Shown here in pieces: positions 31,709 through 40,774 of a stretch of DNA of 64,000 bases (positions are counted from its first letter, which is position 1; each line of letters begins with the position of its first letter). Location of the stretch: contig CAUTSA010000002.1 of assembly GCA_963540965.1 (NCBI GenBank), positions 1 through 64,000 of the forward strand, read 5' to 3'. The stretch comes from Nanosyncoccus sp963540965 (GTDB lineage: Bacteria > Patescibacteriota > Saccharimonadia > Saccharimonadales > Saccharimonadaceae). The position numbers were made by a program, and so were the translations under genes. A model generated the notes under the pieces. It searched no databases. It saw only the letters and a list, made by a program, of their open reading frames with translations, and was not told the origin of the DNA.

Positions 31709-34501
31709 ATGTCGAAAAAAGTAAAAAAAGAAAAGAAGCCAACCGACAAATTGGCTGATAAGACCCTAACCACTCGTGTACTCCAAGGAGTTTTTGGCGA
31801 TCCTGAAAAACGAAATCTTAAGCGCATGAAAAAAATCGTGCAGGGTATTAATAAGCTTGAGCCAAAATACCAAGCTATGTCTGACCAGGAACTGCAAGAA
31901 CAGACCAATATCCTAAAAGAGCGCCTATTAAATCTTCGCAAAAAAGCTGAAGCTAAAGTTGCCCTTGCTAAACAAGCTAAAGCAACTGAAAAAACCCAAA
32001 AATCTAAGAATCATAGTCAAAATCAACCAACATCTCTAAATAAGGAAGAAGACAAAGTTCTTGACCAACTCTTACCTGACGCCTTCGCCCTTGTTCGTGA
32101 ATCCACTTTCCGCGTTCTCGGCATGCGCCATTTTGATGTTCAACTTATCGGCGGTATCGCACTCCATGAAGGCAATGTAGCTGAAATGAAAACCGGTGAA
32201 GGTAAAACCCTTGTGGCGCTCCTCCCATCCTATCTTAATGCCTTAACCGGACGCGGTGTTCACGTAGTCACCGTTAACGACTACCTCGCACAACGTGATG
32301 CCGGTTGGAATGCTCCAGTCTATCACTTTCTTGGACTTAGCATCGGCGTAATTATTGCCGACGCTAGCTTCATTTATGATCCAGAATACATTAACGAAGA
32401 CCACGATGACGAACGTATGCAGCATCTTAAGCCTTGTACAAGAAAAGAAGCTTATGCCGCCGATGTTACTTATGGCACCAATAACGAGTTTGGTTTTGAT
32501 TATCTACGCGACAATATGGTTAACGAGGTTGATTTCCTCAGGCAACGTGAATTAAACTTTGCCATTGTCGATGAGGTTGACTCCATTCTCATCGATGAGG
32601 CTCGCACCCCTCTCATTATTTCTGCTCCTGCAGGTGATAATCCAGATTCCTATTATCAATTTGCAAAAGTCGTTGCTAAACTCGACTCTTCAGATTATGT
32701 ACTTGATGAAAAACACAAATCTGTCACTCTCACAGACCAGGGAATCGAAAAAGTCCAACGCTTGCTTGGCGTTGAAAATCTTTATTCGGCCGAAAACTCT
32801 CGTCTTGTCTATCATCTCGATCAAGCTCTTCGCGCCCAAGTTGTCTTTCAGCGTGATCGCGACTATGTCGTGACTAACTCAGGCGAAGTCATCATCGTTG
32901 ACGAACACACCGGTCGTCTCATGCATGGCCGTCGTTACAATGAAGGCCTTCACCAGGCAATCGAAGCTAAAGAAGGTGTAGTAGTCAAAGAAGAGTCAAT
33001 GACCCTCGCCACCATCTCCTTCCAGAATTTCTTCCGCCTCTATCGTAAGCTCTCCGGCATGACCGGTACTGCCTTTACCGAAGCTGAAGAATTCCAGCAA
33101 ATTTATGCTCTTGATGTTATTCAAATTCCACCAAACCGACCTATCATCCGTATCGATAAAGATGATCTCATTTTCCGTACTGAAGCTGGAAAAATCCGCG
33201 CCATCATTAATGCAATTCAGGAATATCACGCCAAAGGTTTACCTATCCTCGTAGGTTCCGCAAGTATCGTTAAAAACGAATTAATCGCCAAACATCTTGA
33301 TGAGGTTGGATTGAGGTATGAAATCTTAAACGCCAAAAATAACGAACGTGAGGCTGCTATTATTGCAAAGGCCGGTGAAAAGGGAGCAATCACTCTTGCC
33401 ACCAATATGGCTGGGCGTGGTACTGACATTAAACTTTCTGATGAAGTCAAGAAAATGGGCGGTCTTGTCGTGATTGGTTCTGAAAGACATGATTCACGCC
33501 GTGTTGATAATCAGCTCCGTGGTCGTGGTGGTCGTCAGGGAGATCCTGGTATCACTCAATTCTTCGTCTCTTGCGAAGACGATCTCATGCGCATCTTCCA
33601 AGGCATGCAACTTGGCAACATCCTTCGCTATGTTGGTCTTGACGAAGACACTCCAATCCAGAATCGTGCAGTTACACGTAATCTAGAAGCCGCACAACGT
33701 CGCATTGAAGGTTTTAACTTTGATTCACGTAAAAACGTCGTTCAATACGACAACGTTATTAACCGTCATCGTCGAGTCGTCTATCTTATGCGTCGCAAAA
33801 TTCTTGAAGGAGAAAATATCTCCCAAGAAATCAAGCGTCTCATGAAAGAGGCCACCGAAGATCTCACCATCGAGAGTTCTCGTGTTAACAAGAAATTCAA
33901 ACAAAATTTTCTCCAAGTATTCAACATTGACCCAGAGCTTGTCGAAACAATTGGCCAAATGCGCAAGCCTGCAGATCGTGCCAAGCTTGCCCTTACAGCA
34001 GTCAGCGAGGCTTACGCTTCTCAAGAATTAGATTTTGGTGCCGACGTCATGCGACGAATTGAACGTGAAGTATACCTCAAAGTTCTCGACGCTCTCTGGA
34101 TGCAACATCTTGAGAATATGCAACACCTTCGCGAAGGTATTCACTGGCGATCAATCGGTCAAAGAGATCCACTCGTTGAATATCGTACCGAGTCTCAAAA
34201 ACTCTTCGAAGGCTTGCAGAAGAATCTACGTGAAGAAGTTCTCAAGATTCTTCTCAGCATTACCAAACAAGAAGCTATTGCTACCGACGTAATTGATGGA
34301 GAAGAATATGATACCGAACTCACCCAAATGGCTGAATCCGCCACTAATAAGGGTGTAAATACCATTGAGTCTGGTGTTAAAAATCTTGATGATGAATTTA
34401 AGACAGGCTCAAACCAGAAAACGAATCTCAACCAAGAACGTAATGCTGCTCGTAAATCAAAAAAGAAACAGCGTCAGAACAAGAAGCATAACAAGCACTA
34501 A
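31709..34501 (+). CDS. secA: Preprotein translocase ATPase SecA
   Basis: SecA drives exported proteins through SecYEG. The 930-residue product has Walker A MKTGEGKTLVALL, DEVDSILIDEARTPLI, the motif MTGTAFTEAEEF, and helicase motif VI region RGRGGRQGDPG. It also has the scaffold and wing domains (LWMQHLENMQHLREGIHWRSIGQRDPL). The C-terminal cysteine-histidine zinc tail is absent; the protein ends with a lysine-, glutamine- and histidine-rich tail. Near residues 85-115 a lysine-rich insertion interrupts the N-terminal region. TGA-TAAAAT and a further TATAAT lie upstream, with TTTGGAGG as ribosome binding site. Confidence 0.96.
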   Translation: MSKKVKKEKKPTDKLADKTLTTRVLQGVFGDPEKRNLKRMKKIVQGINKLEPKYQAMSDQELQEQTNILKERLLNLRKKAEAKVALAKQAKATEKTQKSKNHSQNQPTSLNKEEDKVLDQLLPDAFALVRESTFRVLGMRHFDVQLIGGIALHEGNVAEMKTGEGKTLVALLPSYLNALTGRGVHVVTVNDYLAQRDAGWNAPVYHFLGLSIGVIIADASFIYDPEYINEDHDDERMQHLKPCTRKEAYAADVTYGTNNEFGFDYLRDNMVNEVDFLRQRELNFAIVDEVDSILIDEARTPLIISAPAGDNPDSYYQFAKVVAKLDSSDYVLDEKHKSVTLTDQGIEKVQRLLGVENLYSAENSRLVYHLDQALRAQVVFQRDRDYVVTNSGEVIIVDEHTGRLMHGRRYNEGLHQAIEAKEGVVVKEESMTLATISFQNFFRLYRKLSGMTGTAFTEAEEFQQIYALDVIQIPPNRPIIRIDKDDLIFRTEAGKIRAIINAIQEYHAKGLPILVGSASIVKNELIAKHLDEVGLRYEILNAKNNEREAAIIAKAGEKGAITLATNMAGRGTDIKLSDEVKKMGGLVVIGSERHDSRRVDNQLRGRGGRQGDPGITQFFVSCEDDLMRIFQGMQLGNILRYVGLDEDTPIQNRAVTRNLEAAQRRIEGFNFDSRKNVVQYDNVINRHRRVVYLMRRKILEGENISQEIKRLMKEATEDLTIESSRVNKKFKQNFLQVFNIDPELVETIGQMRKPADRAKLALTAVSEAYASQELDFGADVMRRIEREVYLKVLDALWMQHLENMQHLREGIHWRSIGQRDPLVEYRTESQKLFEGLQKNLREEVLKILLSITKQEAIATDVIDGEEYDTELTQMAESATNKGVNTIESGVKNLDDEFKTGSNQKTNLNQERNAARKSKKKQRQNKKHNKH

Positions 34502-34503
34502 TC

Positions 34504-35775
34504 ATGAAACATTTTGTTGAAGAAATCGAGCTAAAAAACGGCGCGAGAGGACTTCTTATTGATGTCCCCGGTGCTTCCGTGATGAATATTAAGGTTCAAT
34601 TCCGTGGCGGCATGCGTTTCGCTAAAACTCCAGACCTCTACGAGATTGCCCATGTTGTTGAGCACCTCAGTTTTGGCGCTAACTCCGTCTTTCCTGACGA
34701 ACAAGCCTACGAAGCCGACTTCACTAAAAATGGTGCTTACCACAACGCCTGGACCTCAGACTATTCTGTCTGTTATGAAGCCGAATGTGCTGATTTTGAA
34801 TGGGAACGCATCTTAAACCTAGAACGCATTGCCATCACTTCACCAAAATTTAATGAAGATGAACTTAGGAGCGAGAAAGGTAACGTTAAAGCTGAACTGA
34901 CCGGTTATATGAATGATTATGCTCGGCTTCTGTGGCCAAGGCTTCAAAAGGCTATCGGCGAAGACGTCCCCAATCTTAAAGAGCGTCTTGCTACAATCAA
35001 TAATATCGAGCTTAAGGATATTCGCGAACATTATCGTCGCACTCATACCGCAAAAAACATGCGTTTTATTATTGCTGGACAAATTAAACACCGTAAAAAG
35101 GAAATTTTGCGTAATCTTGAAGATTGGGACCTCAAAGAAGGTAAGCGTTTTGAAATCCCCAAAGATAAATTGCACTCTTCTCCAGCTATTCTCGTAAAAA
35201 GAAAGGATGCCAGTAATATTACATTTGGTTTTTCTATGGTTACCCCAAGACGCCTCTCTAGCCAAGAAACTCAAGCCATGGGTGCACTCAACCATATCCT
35301 CAATGGCACCATGAGCAGTCGTATTTTTGGCCAAGCCAGAAAACGTGGCCTTGTTTATGGAATGGGTAGTGGCATCAATAGCAGTAAACATTATTCATCT
35401 TGGGACTTTGATGGCGAAGTGAATCTTGAGACTGCTGACGAACTTTTCTCCCTTATTCAAATCGAAATGGTAAAAGCCCTCAATGGTGAAATTTCTGACG
35501 AAGAAATTGAAGCTGTTAAAACCTACGCCCAGGGACGCTACCAGATGGGAGCACAGACCGTCAGCCAAATCTCTGACTACTATACCGATGATTATTTTAT
35601 GACCGAAAAATTTGAACTCTACGATGATTTCCCTCAAATCATTAAAGAGATCAATAAACCATCTATTGTTGAGTTAGCTAGAGAATTTGCTGGCTCCGGC
35701 ATACACGCTTTTGTGACCGTTGGCTCTGTTGAAAAATCCGTCATCAACCAGCTTGCTGAATCGCTTAATTTTTAA
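34504..35775 (+). CDS. M16 family zinc peptidase (insulinase/processing-peptidase type)
   Basis: The 423-residue product has the inverted zinc motif HVVEHLSFG (HxxEH) near residue 50. The downstream glutamate is in EDELRSEKGNVKAELTG, and the C-terminal M16 domain has the R/Y pair region GQARKRGLVYGMGSGI. This arrangement is typical of active M16B peptidases. No signal peptide is seen. It starts 2 nt after the secA stop without a good ribosome binding site, suggesting translational coupling. Only one M16 gene is present here, so it may homodimerise. Confidence 0.9.
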   Translation: MKHFVEEIELKNGARGLLIDVPGASVMNIKVQFRGGMRFAKTPDLYEIAHVVEHLSFGANSVFPDEQAYEADFTKNGAYHNAWTSDYSVCYEAECADFEWERILNLERIAITSPKFNEDELRSEKGNVKAELTGYMNDYARLLWPRLQKAIGEDVPNLKERLATINNIELKDIREHYRRTHTAKNMRFIIAGQIKHRKKEILRNLEDWDLKEGKRFEIPKDKLHSSPAILVKRKDASNITFGFSMVTPRRLSSQETQAMGALNHILNGTMSSRIFGQARKRGLVYGMGSGINSSKHYSSWDFDGEVNLETADELFSLIQIEMVKALNGEISDEEIEAVKTYAQGRYQMGAQTVSQISDYYTDDYFMTEKFELYDDFPQIIKEINKPSIVELAREFAGSGIHAFVTVGSVEKSVINQLAESLNF

Positions 35776-35792
35776 AACCATTAAAAACCAAG

Positions 35793-35798
35793 TATAAT
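35793..35798 (+). promoter_or_regulatory. -10 box (TATAAT) of murD, leaderless
   Basis: TATAAT ends 6 nt before ATG 35805. Confidence 0.6.
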
Positions 35799-35804
35799 AG
35801 AGCT

Positions 35805-37169
35805 ATGAATATTGCAATTTTAGGTCATGGACTTGAGGGGCAAGCCGTAGAAGCGTATTTTAAGACCCACTCATCAGAAGCTAGTCCCAATCATTTTACT
35901 TTTTTTGACCATTTCGAGGATCATCAAATTCCAGATTTTCACTTAGAGAATTTTGATCTCGTTTTTCGTAGCCCCTCTGTTCATCCTCAATTTATTTTAG
36001 AACCAGAGCAGCGTGGTAAATCCCAGAATTGGACCTCAATTACCAACTATTTCTTTGAAAATTGCAAAGCACCGATCATCGGCGTTACCGGTACCAAAGG
36101 GAAGGGAACTACCTGCTCCATTATCACAAATCTACTCCGTCAATTTCCGGAACGTTTCAATAATATTCATCTTGTTGGCAATATTGGCACGCCAGCCATC
36201 CTCGAGTTAGACAAAATCACTGAAAAGGATTTAGTCGTTTATGAGATGAGTAGTTTTCAATGCTGGGATCTCCGAAAATCTCCTCATGTTGCCGTAGTTT
36301 TACGCATTGAACCAGACCACCTCGATCGACACCGCGGTTTTGATGATTATCTAGCCGCCAAATCAAATATCGTAAAACATCAGACAGCCTCAGATTATTG
36401 TATTTATTACAAGAACAATAATGATAGTGTAAAAATTGGCCAGAAAAGTGCTGGTCAAAAAAACACCTACCCCATCGTTAGGTATCAATCAGAACTTAAA
36501 AACCTCCTTGATTATTTAAAAATTCCAGGTGAGCACAACCGTGAGAACGCCGAGGCGGCCATCTTGGCAGTACTCAGCATCTTGAACCTATCTCTAGATG
36601 AACTTTTTAGCAATAGTAATCAAGCAATCTATCAAAAAATAGCCCATGGCCTCGCTACTTTTGTAGGATTACCTCACCGCATTCAATTTGTCCGCGAATT
36701 AAATCATGTGCGCTACTATGATGATAACTACTCTTCAGCTTTTCCTGCTGCTGACGTCGCCATCAAAGCTTTTGAAGATTACCCCACTATTCTTATTGCC
36801 GGCGGCAAAGATAGACATCTCGATTTAACAGCTATGAAAGAACGCTTCTTTAGTGCCAAAAATCTTAAGAAAATCATTTTAATCGGCGAAACACGTTTCA
36901 TGTTAGCAGAAGGAGAAGATCCTGATAAATTTATTCTGGCCGATTCGCTTGAGGATGCCGTAGAATACGCCAAAAACTACGCCGAAAAATACGCCGCTGA
37001 TCTCGAATCGAATTATGATCTCTGTATTCCATCTACTAGAGAAGCTCTCAACAACCAAACCGCAAAACCAGTCATTGTTCTAATGAGTCCTGGAGCTGCC
37101 AGCTTTGACATGTTTAAGGATTTTAGTGATCGCGGAAATCAATTTCAACAAATCGTAAACGCTTTTTAA
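35805..37169 (+). CDS. murD: UDP-MurNAc-L-Ala--glutamate ligase, MurD (possibly MurD2 type)
   Basis: Mur ligases add amino acids to the peptidoglycan precursor. The 454-residue product has the ATP motif GVTGTKGKGTTCSII, the Mur signature VVYEMSSFQ, and RIEPDHLDRH. The C-terminal SPGAASFDMFKDFSDRGNQFQ is specific to MurD. The D-Glu-contacting DSKATN motif of E. coli MurD (Lys319, Thr321) reads NYSSAF, which weakens the case for D-glutamate and fits an L-Glu-accepting MurD2. It is followed 16 nt later by a PP-loop protein, like the murD2-murL pair. Confidence 0.9.
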   Translation: MNIAILGHGLEGQAVEAYFKTHSSEASPNHFTFFDHFEDHQIPDFHLENFDLVFRSPSVHPQFILEPEQRGKSQNWTSITNYFFENCKAPIIGVTGTKGKGTTCSIITNLLRQFPERFNNIHLVGNIGTPAILELDKITEKDLVVYEMSSFQCWDLRKSPHVAVVLRIEPDHLDRHRGFDDYLAAKSNIVKHQTASDYCIYYKNNNDSVKIGQKSAGQKNTYPIVRYQSELKNLLDYLKIPGEHNRENAEAAILAVLSILNLSLDELFSNSNQAIYQKIAHGLATFVGLPHRIQFVRELNHVRYYDDNYSSAFPAADVAIKAFEDYPTILIAGGKDRHLDLTAMKERFFSAKNLKKIILIGETRFMLAEGEDPDKFILADSLEDAVEYAKNYAEKYAADLESNYDLCIPSTREALNNQTAKPVIVLMSPGAASFDMFKDFSDRGNQFQQIVNAF

Positions 37170-37172
37170 TGC

Positions 37173-37178
37173 TAAAAT
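37173..37178 (+). promoter_or_regulatory. Extended -10 (TGC-TAAAAT), leaderless
   Basis: TAAAAT overlaps the 3' border of murD and ends 7 nt before ATG 37186. Confidence 0.58.
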
Positions 37179-37185
37179 AATAATA

Positions 37186-38808
37186 ATGATTGCATCAAAT
37201 TTTTCATCTATTCTTGGTTCTTTAAATAAAAAACCGACCCAGCCGGCCCCCACCGTCGCTCCGTCAAAAGACGCCGTCTTTCGCTTTTTAAGTTATTATT
37301 TTGATCGTTCAACCTACACCGCAACTTTTGTCTACCAAGGAATCGACAATATCATCTTTACCGAAAAGGTCTTTTTTGCACCTAAGCCCGGCACCAATAC
37401 TAGCTCCTTCAACCTACTTGACGACCCCAGTCTTACTGAGCTACTAGACCGGGCTATGTTCCTTGCCTTTATCCTGATTGGCACCAGCTATTATAAAGCT
37501 CACCCCACCCAGAATATTCGCCTCGACCGGCCTCTAGACGATTTTCAAGCGCACTTCTTTTCTACCGTCTTTCAAGAAGGATTGTCCCAATATGCCTTCG
37601 AAAATCGTCTGACTCGTACTCAATTAGCCACTTTTAGATCTGCTCTCAGGTTTCAAAATAAACCAGCTGTTGAATATCGTGGTCAAGGAGTTCTCGCTCT
37701 CCAATCTGGCGGAAAGGACAGTCTCCTGGTTGCCGAATTACTTAATGAACGTAATATTAACTTTGTCCCATGGTATATCAGTAGTAGCCCAGACCGTTCA
37801 CACCCAAATGTTATTGATCATCTAAATGAAGGCTTTAATCATCAAAAAGCCAGTGTCGTTTATCGCCAAATTGATCACCTCCACTTGCAGCAAACTGGCG
37901 GACTTAATGGACATGTTCCCGTTACTTTTATCGTAGAATCTCTGGCTCTTATCCAAGCTATCTTAAATAATCAGAACGTCATCCTCACAAGCATCGGCCG
38001 TGAGGGGGAAGAGCCCCACGCAATGATTGGAGATTTACCAGTCAACCATCAATGGTCAAAAACCTGGCAGGCTGAACAATTGATGACCGAATACATCAAA
38101 CGTTACCTCTCCCCAGACCTTCATCTAGGTTCACCTATCCGTCATCTCAGCGAACTACGTATTGCCGACCTCTTTGTCCAAAAATGTTGGCAAAAGTATG
38201 GCTACAGTTTTAGTTCTTGCAACGAGGCAAATTATAAACAAAATAAGCAAAATAACACACTCAAATGGTGTGGACACTGTGCCAAATGTGCCAACTCATA
38301 TTTACTTTTCTGCCCATTTATTCCACCACAATTTCTCCAATCACTTTTTGGCGATCAGGATCTTTTCTTGGATCAAAATCTTACGCAAATCTTTAAAGGT
38401 CTTCTTGGTGTCGGCGGAGAGATGAAGCCTTTTGAATGCGTTGGTAGTGTTGAAGAACTACGTTCTGCCTACCATCATCGCATGATTACTCCGCCGATTC
38501 CAGTCCCACAAAATCCAAATCAGAAGGATAGCCCTGTTACATATTGGCAACCAGTTTACGCCAATCTTCCATTCATGGTCCCCGAAAGTAATTTCAATTA
38601 TCTTGCAGAATCAGCCAACCAAGAATATTTTCGTAATTTCTATACCACATATCAATCAGAGAACACTTCCGAACAAACAATGGCCCACAACGAACAACTA
38701 GCAAAGAGTCACCAAAAGGCAGACCAAATCCTGGCCATGATTGAACGACGTAAACAACTCGAACAACTAAGACGTACTGGTCGCCAAAGACAGCGTGATC
38801 TTGAATAG
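37186..38808 (+). CDS. PP-loop ATPase protein next to murD, candidate MurL-type epimerase
   Basis: The 540-residue soluble product has a clear PP-loop (ALQSGGKDSLLVAELL, about residues 175-190), so it likely cleaves ATP to AMP and PPi. A cysteine cluster WCGHCAKCANSYLLFC (about 360-375) may bind metal. A helical charged tail ends the protein (IERRKQLEQLRRTG). MurL, known from Xanthomonas, epimerises the L-Glu of UDP-MurNAc-L-Ala-L-Glu using ATP with AMP release, and its gene adjoins murD2. The position next to murD and the PP-loop support that role here. Other PP-loop functions, such as tRNA thiolation, remain possible. Confidence 0.55.
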   Translation: MIASNFSSILGSLNKKPTQPAPTVAPSKDAVFRFLSYYFDRSTYTATFVYQGIDNIIFTEKVFFAPKPGTNTSSFNLLDDPSLTELLDRAMFLAFILIGTSYYKAHPTQNIRLDRPLDDFQAHFFSTVFQEGLSQYAFENRLTRTQLATFRSALRFQNKPAVEYRGQGVLALQSGGKDSLLVAELLNERNINFVPWYISSSPDRSHPNVIDHLNEGFNHQKASVVYRQIDHLHLQQTGGLNGHVPVTFIVESLALIQAILNNQNVILTSIGREGEEPHAMIGDLPVNHQWSKTWQAEQLMTEYIKRYLSPDLHLGSPIRHLSELRIADLFVQKCWQKYGYSFSSCNEANYKQNKQNNTLKWCGHCAKCANSYLLFCPFIPPQFLQSLFGDQDLFLDQNLTQIFKGLLGVGGEMKPFECVGSVEELRSAYHHRMITPPIPVPQNPNQKDSPVTYWQPVYANLPFMVPESNFNYLAESANQEYFRNFYTTYQSENTSEQTMAHNEQLAKSHQKADQILAMIERRKQLEQLRRTGRQRQRDLE

Positions 38809-38916
38809 CTAACAGTAAACATCGTCATCTCTTCATTTTTAGCCTAGACTCTTGCACCATTTACTTTTTTACTTGAAAGCGTTAGAATAGAAAAAAGCAT
38901 TAACAGAATAAAAACC

Positions 38917-39135
38917 ATGCCAAAGACAACTACAACAAAAAAATCAATTAACACCAAAACTAACCACAAGGTAGTCAAAAAAGCTGCCACCAGTACCAAA
39001 AAAGTCACCGCTAAATCACCTAAAGATTCTGGTAAACAAGATGCTTATTTCTGGGGCGGTCTCGGCATTATCCTTTGCGCAACCGGCGCACTTCTCACCC
39101 TTCTTTGGGGTGTTGGCACAATGTTAAGTAAATAA
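38917..39135 (+). CDS. Small lysine-rich protein with C-terminal membrane anchor
   Basis: The 72-residue product has a basic Lys/Thr/Ser/Ala tail (residues 1-42) like a histone H1 tail. One hydrophobic segment follows (about 45-68, FWGGLGIILCATGALLTLLWGV). Function unknown. The basic half would face the cytoplasm and could touch DNA or RNA near the membrane. A -10 like TAGAAT lies at 38884-38889. It is followed by the phosphatase gene 19 nt downstream. Confidence 0.6.
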   Translation: MPKTTTTKKSINTKTNHKVVKKAATSTKKVTAKSPKDSGKQDAYFWGGLGIILCATGALLTLLWGVGTMLSK

Positions 39136-39154
39136 AAAATAAAGTGGTGGGCAA

Positions 39155-39817
39155 ATGAAATTTTACACAGTACGACATGGACAAACTGACTGGAATAATC
39201 TTGGTCTAAATCAAGGCTGGTCCGACACGCCATTAAATACTTTAGGACAATTTCAAGCCCTAAGAGCTCGCGATCAACTAAAGGATGTGCGCTTCAATAT
39301 AGCTTATTCCTCACCACTACAGCGTGCAGCTAAAACTTGTCAGATCATCCTCGGACGTGTCGTTCCTGATAAAGCTATCTTTGATGAATTAAGCCTTGAA
39401 GATGCGATCGAGCTCAACCATTTTTATCGTCAACATAATGATCTAAATAAAGATTGCTACATTCGTTATGCAGAGGATCTCATTGAACGCGGACTTGGCG
39501 TCTTTGAAGGCAAGGAAGGCTCCAGAATTCACGAAATTAGCTGGAAAGATGGCTTTAATGCCGACCGTTTCAAAATGGAGTCTGTACCACACATGTTCCA
39601 TCGTATTGATCGTATTCTCAAACAAATTCAAGCAGACACCCTACAGAATTATGGTAACGACGCAAACGTGCTAATTGCCTCGCATGCCGGCATTCTTCGC
39701 ATTGTTGACTACGTTCTGCGTGGTGGTACCGAACAAGGCCTCTTCTATTCCGCCCTTTACGATAGCTCCATAAATCTACATTTGAAAAACTGTGAATTTA
39801 ATATCTACGAACGATAA
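39155..39817 (+). CDS. Histidine phosphatase superfamily protein (phosphoglycerate mutase-like)
   Basis: The 220-residue product begins with the RHG motif (MKFYTVRHGQTDWNNLG) and has the second arginine in YSSPLQRAAKTCQ. The second catalytic histidine is in VLIASHAGILRIVDYVL. It could be a phosphatase or a cofactor-dependent mutase; the substrate cannot be told. GGTGGG 6 nt before the ATG is the ribosome binding site. Length is typical of the branch 1 family. Confidence 0.88.
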   Translation: MKFYTVRHGQTDWNNLGLNQGWSDTPLNTLGQFQALRARDQLKDVRFNIAYSSPLQRAAKTCQIILGRVVPDKAIFDELSLEDAIELNHFYRQHNDLNKDCYIRYAEDLIERGLGVFEGKEGSRIHEISWKDGFNADRFKMESVPHMFHRIDRILKQIQADTLQNYGNDANVLIASHAGILRIVDYVLRGGTEQGLFYSALYDSSINLHLKNCEFNIYER

Positions 39818-39868
39818 AACTTATCTTTCCCAAAACCAAAAACTTGTGGTAAAATAGTTACAGTTTAT

Positions 39869-39943
39869 TGGACCTTCGCCAAGTGGTAAGGCAACGGGTT
39901 TTGGTCCCGTCATTCGCAGGTTCGAATCCTGCAGGTCCAGCCA
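39869..39943 (+). tRNA. tRNA-Gln (anticodon TTG)
   Basis: The cloverleaf has acceptor TGGACCT/AGGTCCA, D arm with AGTGGTAAGGC, anticodon loop TTTTGGT with TTG, and T arm GCAGG-TTCGAAT-CCTGC. Encoded CCA ends it. It has TAAAAT at about 39851-39856 as promoter and a terminator just downstream. Confidence 0.95.
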
Positions 39944-39946
39944 TAA

Positions 39947-39973
39947 AGAAAAACCTCTTTTGAGGTCTTTTTT
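39947..39973 (+). terminator. Terminator of tRNA-Gln
   Basis: ACCTC and GAGGT pair around TTTT, with an A-rich left flank and a six-T run. Confidence 0.78.
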
Positions 39974-40004
39974 ATATATTTTTCTTATGGTCACTTTTAA
40001 GTGT

Positions 40005-40010
40005 TACAAT
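40005..40010 (+). promoter_or_regulatory. Extended -10 (TGT-TACAAT), leaderless
   Basis: TACAAT ends 6 nt before ATG 40017. Confidence 0.58.
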
Positions 40011-40016
40011 TAGCTT

Positions 40017-40772
40017 ATGCATAGCATCAAAATTCTACAACTCAATGTCTGGGGCGGACGCATTAAAGATGGCCTTACTAATTTTATAAAAGAAGGGAAC
40101 TACGACCTCATTTGTTTACAAGAAGCCGTCTGGGACCGTAATCACACCAAAACCCTAGAGTATTTTATGGATACCGTTGATAAAATCAAAGAGGAAGCCA
40201 ACTTCAAATATGACGCTCGTAGCAGTCAATTTGGTATTTCAATTTTAAATAACACTATTCACTACGAAAGCGGCAATGCTATTCTTAGTAAAATTCCTTT
40301 TAAGCACTCTGAAGAAAAAATTCTGCATGGCGAGTATCGTTTTGCTACAAACCTAGATCAATACGAGCAAGCCGTAAAACATAATCTTTATACCGCACAA
40401 AAAGTTATTTTAGAAGATGATCTCACGGTTATTAATTATCATGGCTACTGGCTAAAAGACCCGCTTGGAGACGAAACTTCAGTCTTATGCATGCGCTCCG
40501 TCGCCGACATGATTAGCTCAGACAAAAATCCCGTTGTTCTTTGTGGCGATCTTAACGTTATTCCTGAAGCAAAAGCAATGCGTGAGCTCGATTTTCTTCG
40601 CGACCTCACAGCTATCCATCATATTCCCACCACTCTGCGTAATATTCGCTTCACAAAAGACGTTCCTTGTGACCATATTTTAATTAATGATAATATAAAC
40701 TATCAAGATTTTAAAGTCATCGATGCACCCATCTCCGACCACTGTGCATTAACAGTTAAGATTAATTTCTAA
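40017..40772 (+). CDS. Endonuclease/exonuclease/phosphatase family protein
   Basis: The 251-residue product has the EEP metal-binding residues in order: LQLNVWGG (Asn), DLICLQEAVWD (Glu), WLKDPLGDE, VVLCGDLNVIPEA (Asp and Asn) and the final ISDHCAL (Asp-His). This superfamily covers exonuclease III, DNase I, sphingomyelinase and inositol phosphatases. There is no signal peptide, so it acts in the cytoplasm. The substrate cannot be decided. It is leaderless. Confidence 0.88.
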   Translation: MHSIKILQLNVWGGRIKDGLTNFIKEGNYDLICLQEAVWDRNHTKTLEYFMDTVDKIKEEANFKYDARSSQFGISILNNTIHYESGNAILSKIPFKHSEEKILHGEYRFATNLDQYEQAVKHNLYTAQKVILEDDLTVINYHGYWLKDPLGDETSVLCMRSVADMISSDKNPVVLCGDLNVIPEAKAMRELDFLRDLTAIHHIPTTLRNIRFTKDVPCDHILINDNINYQDFKVIDAPISDHCALTVKINF

Positions 40773-40774
40773 AT

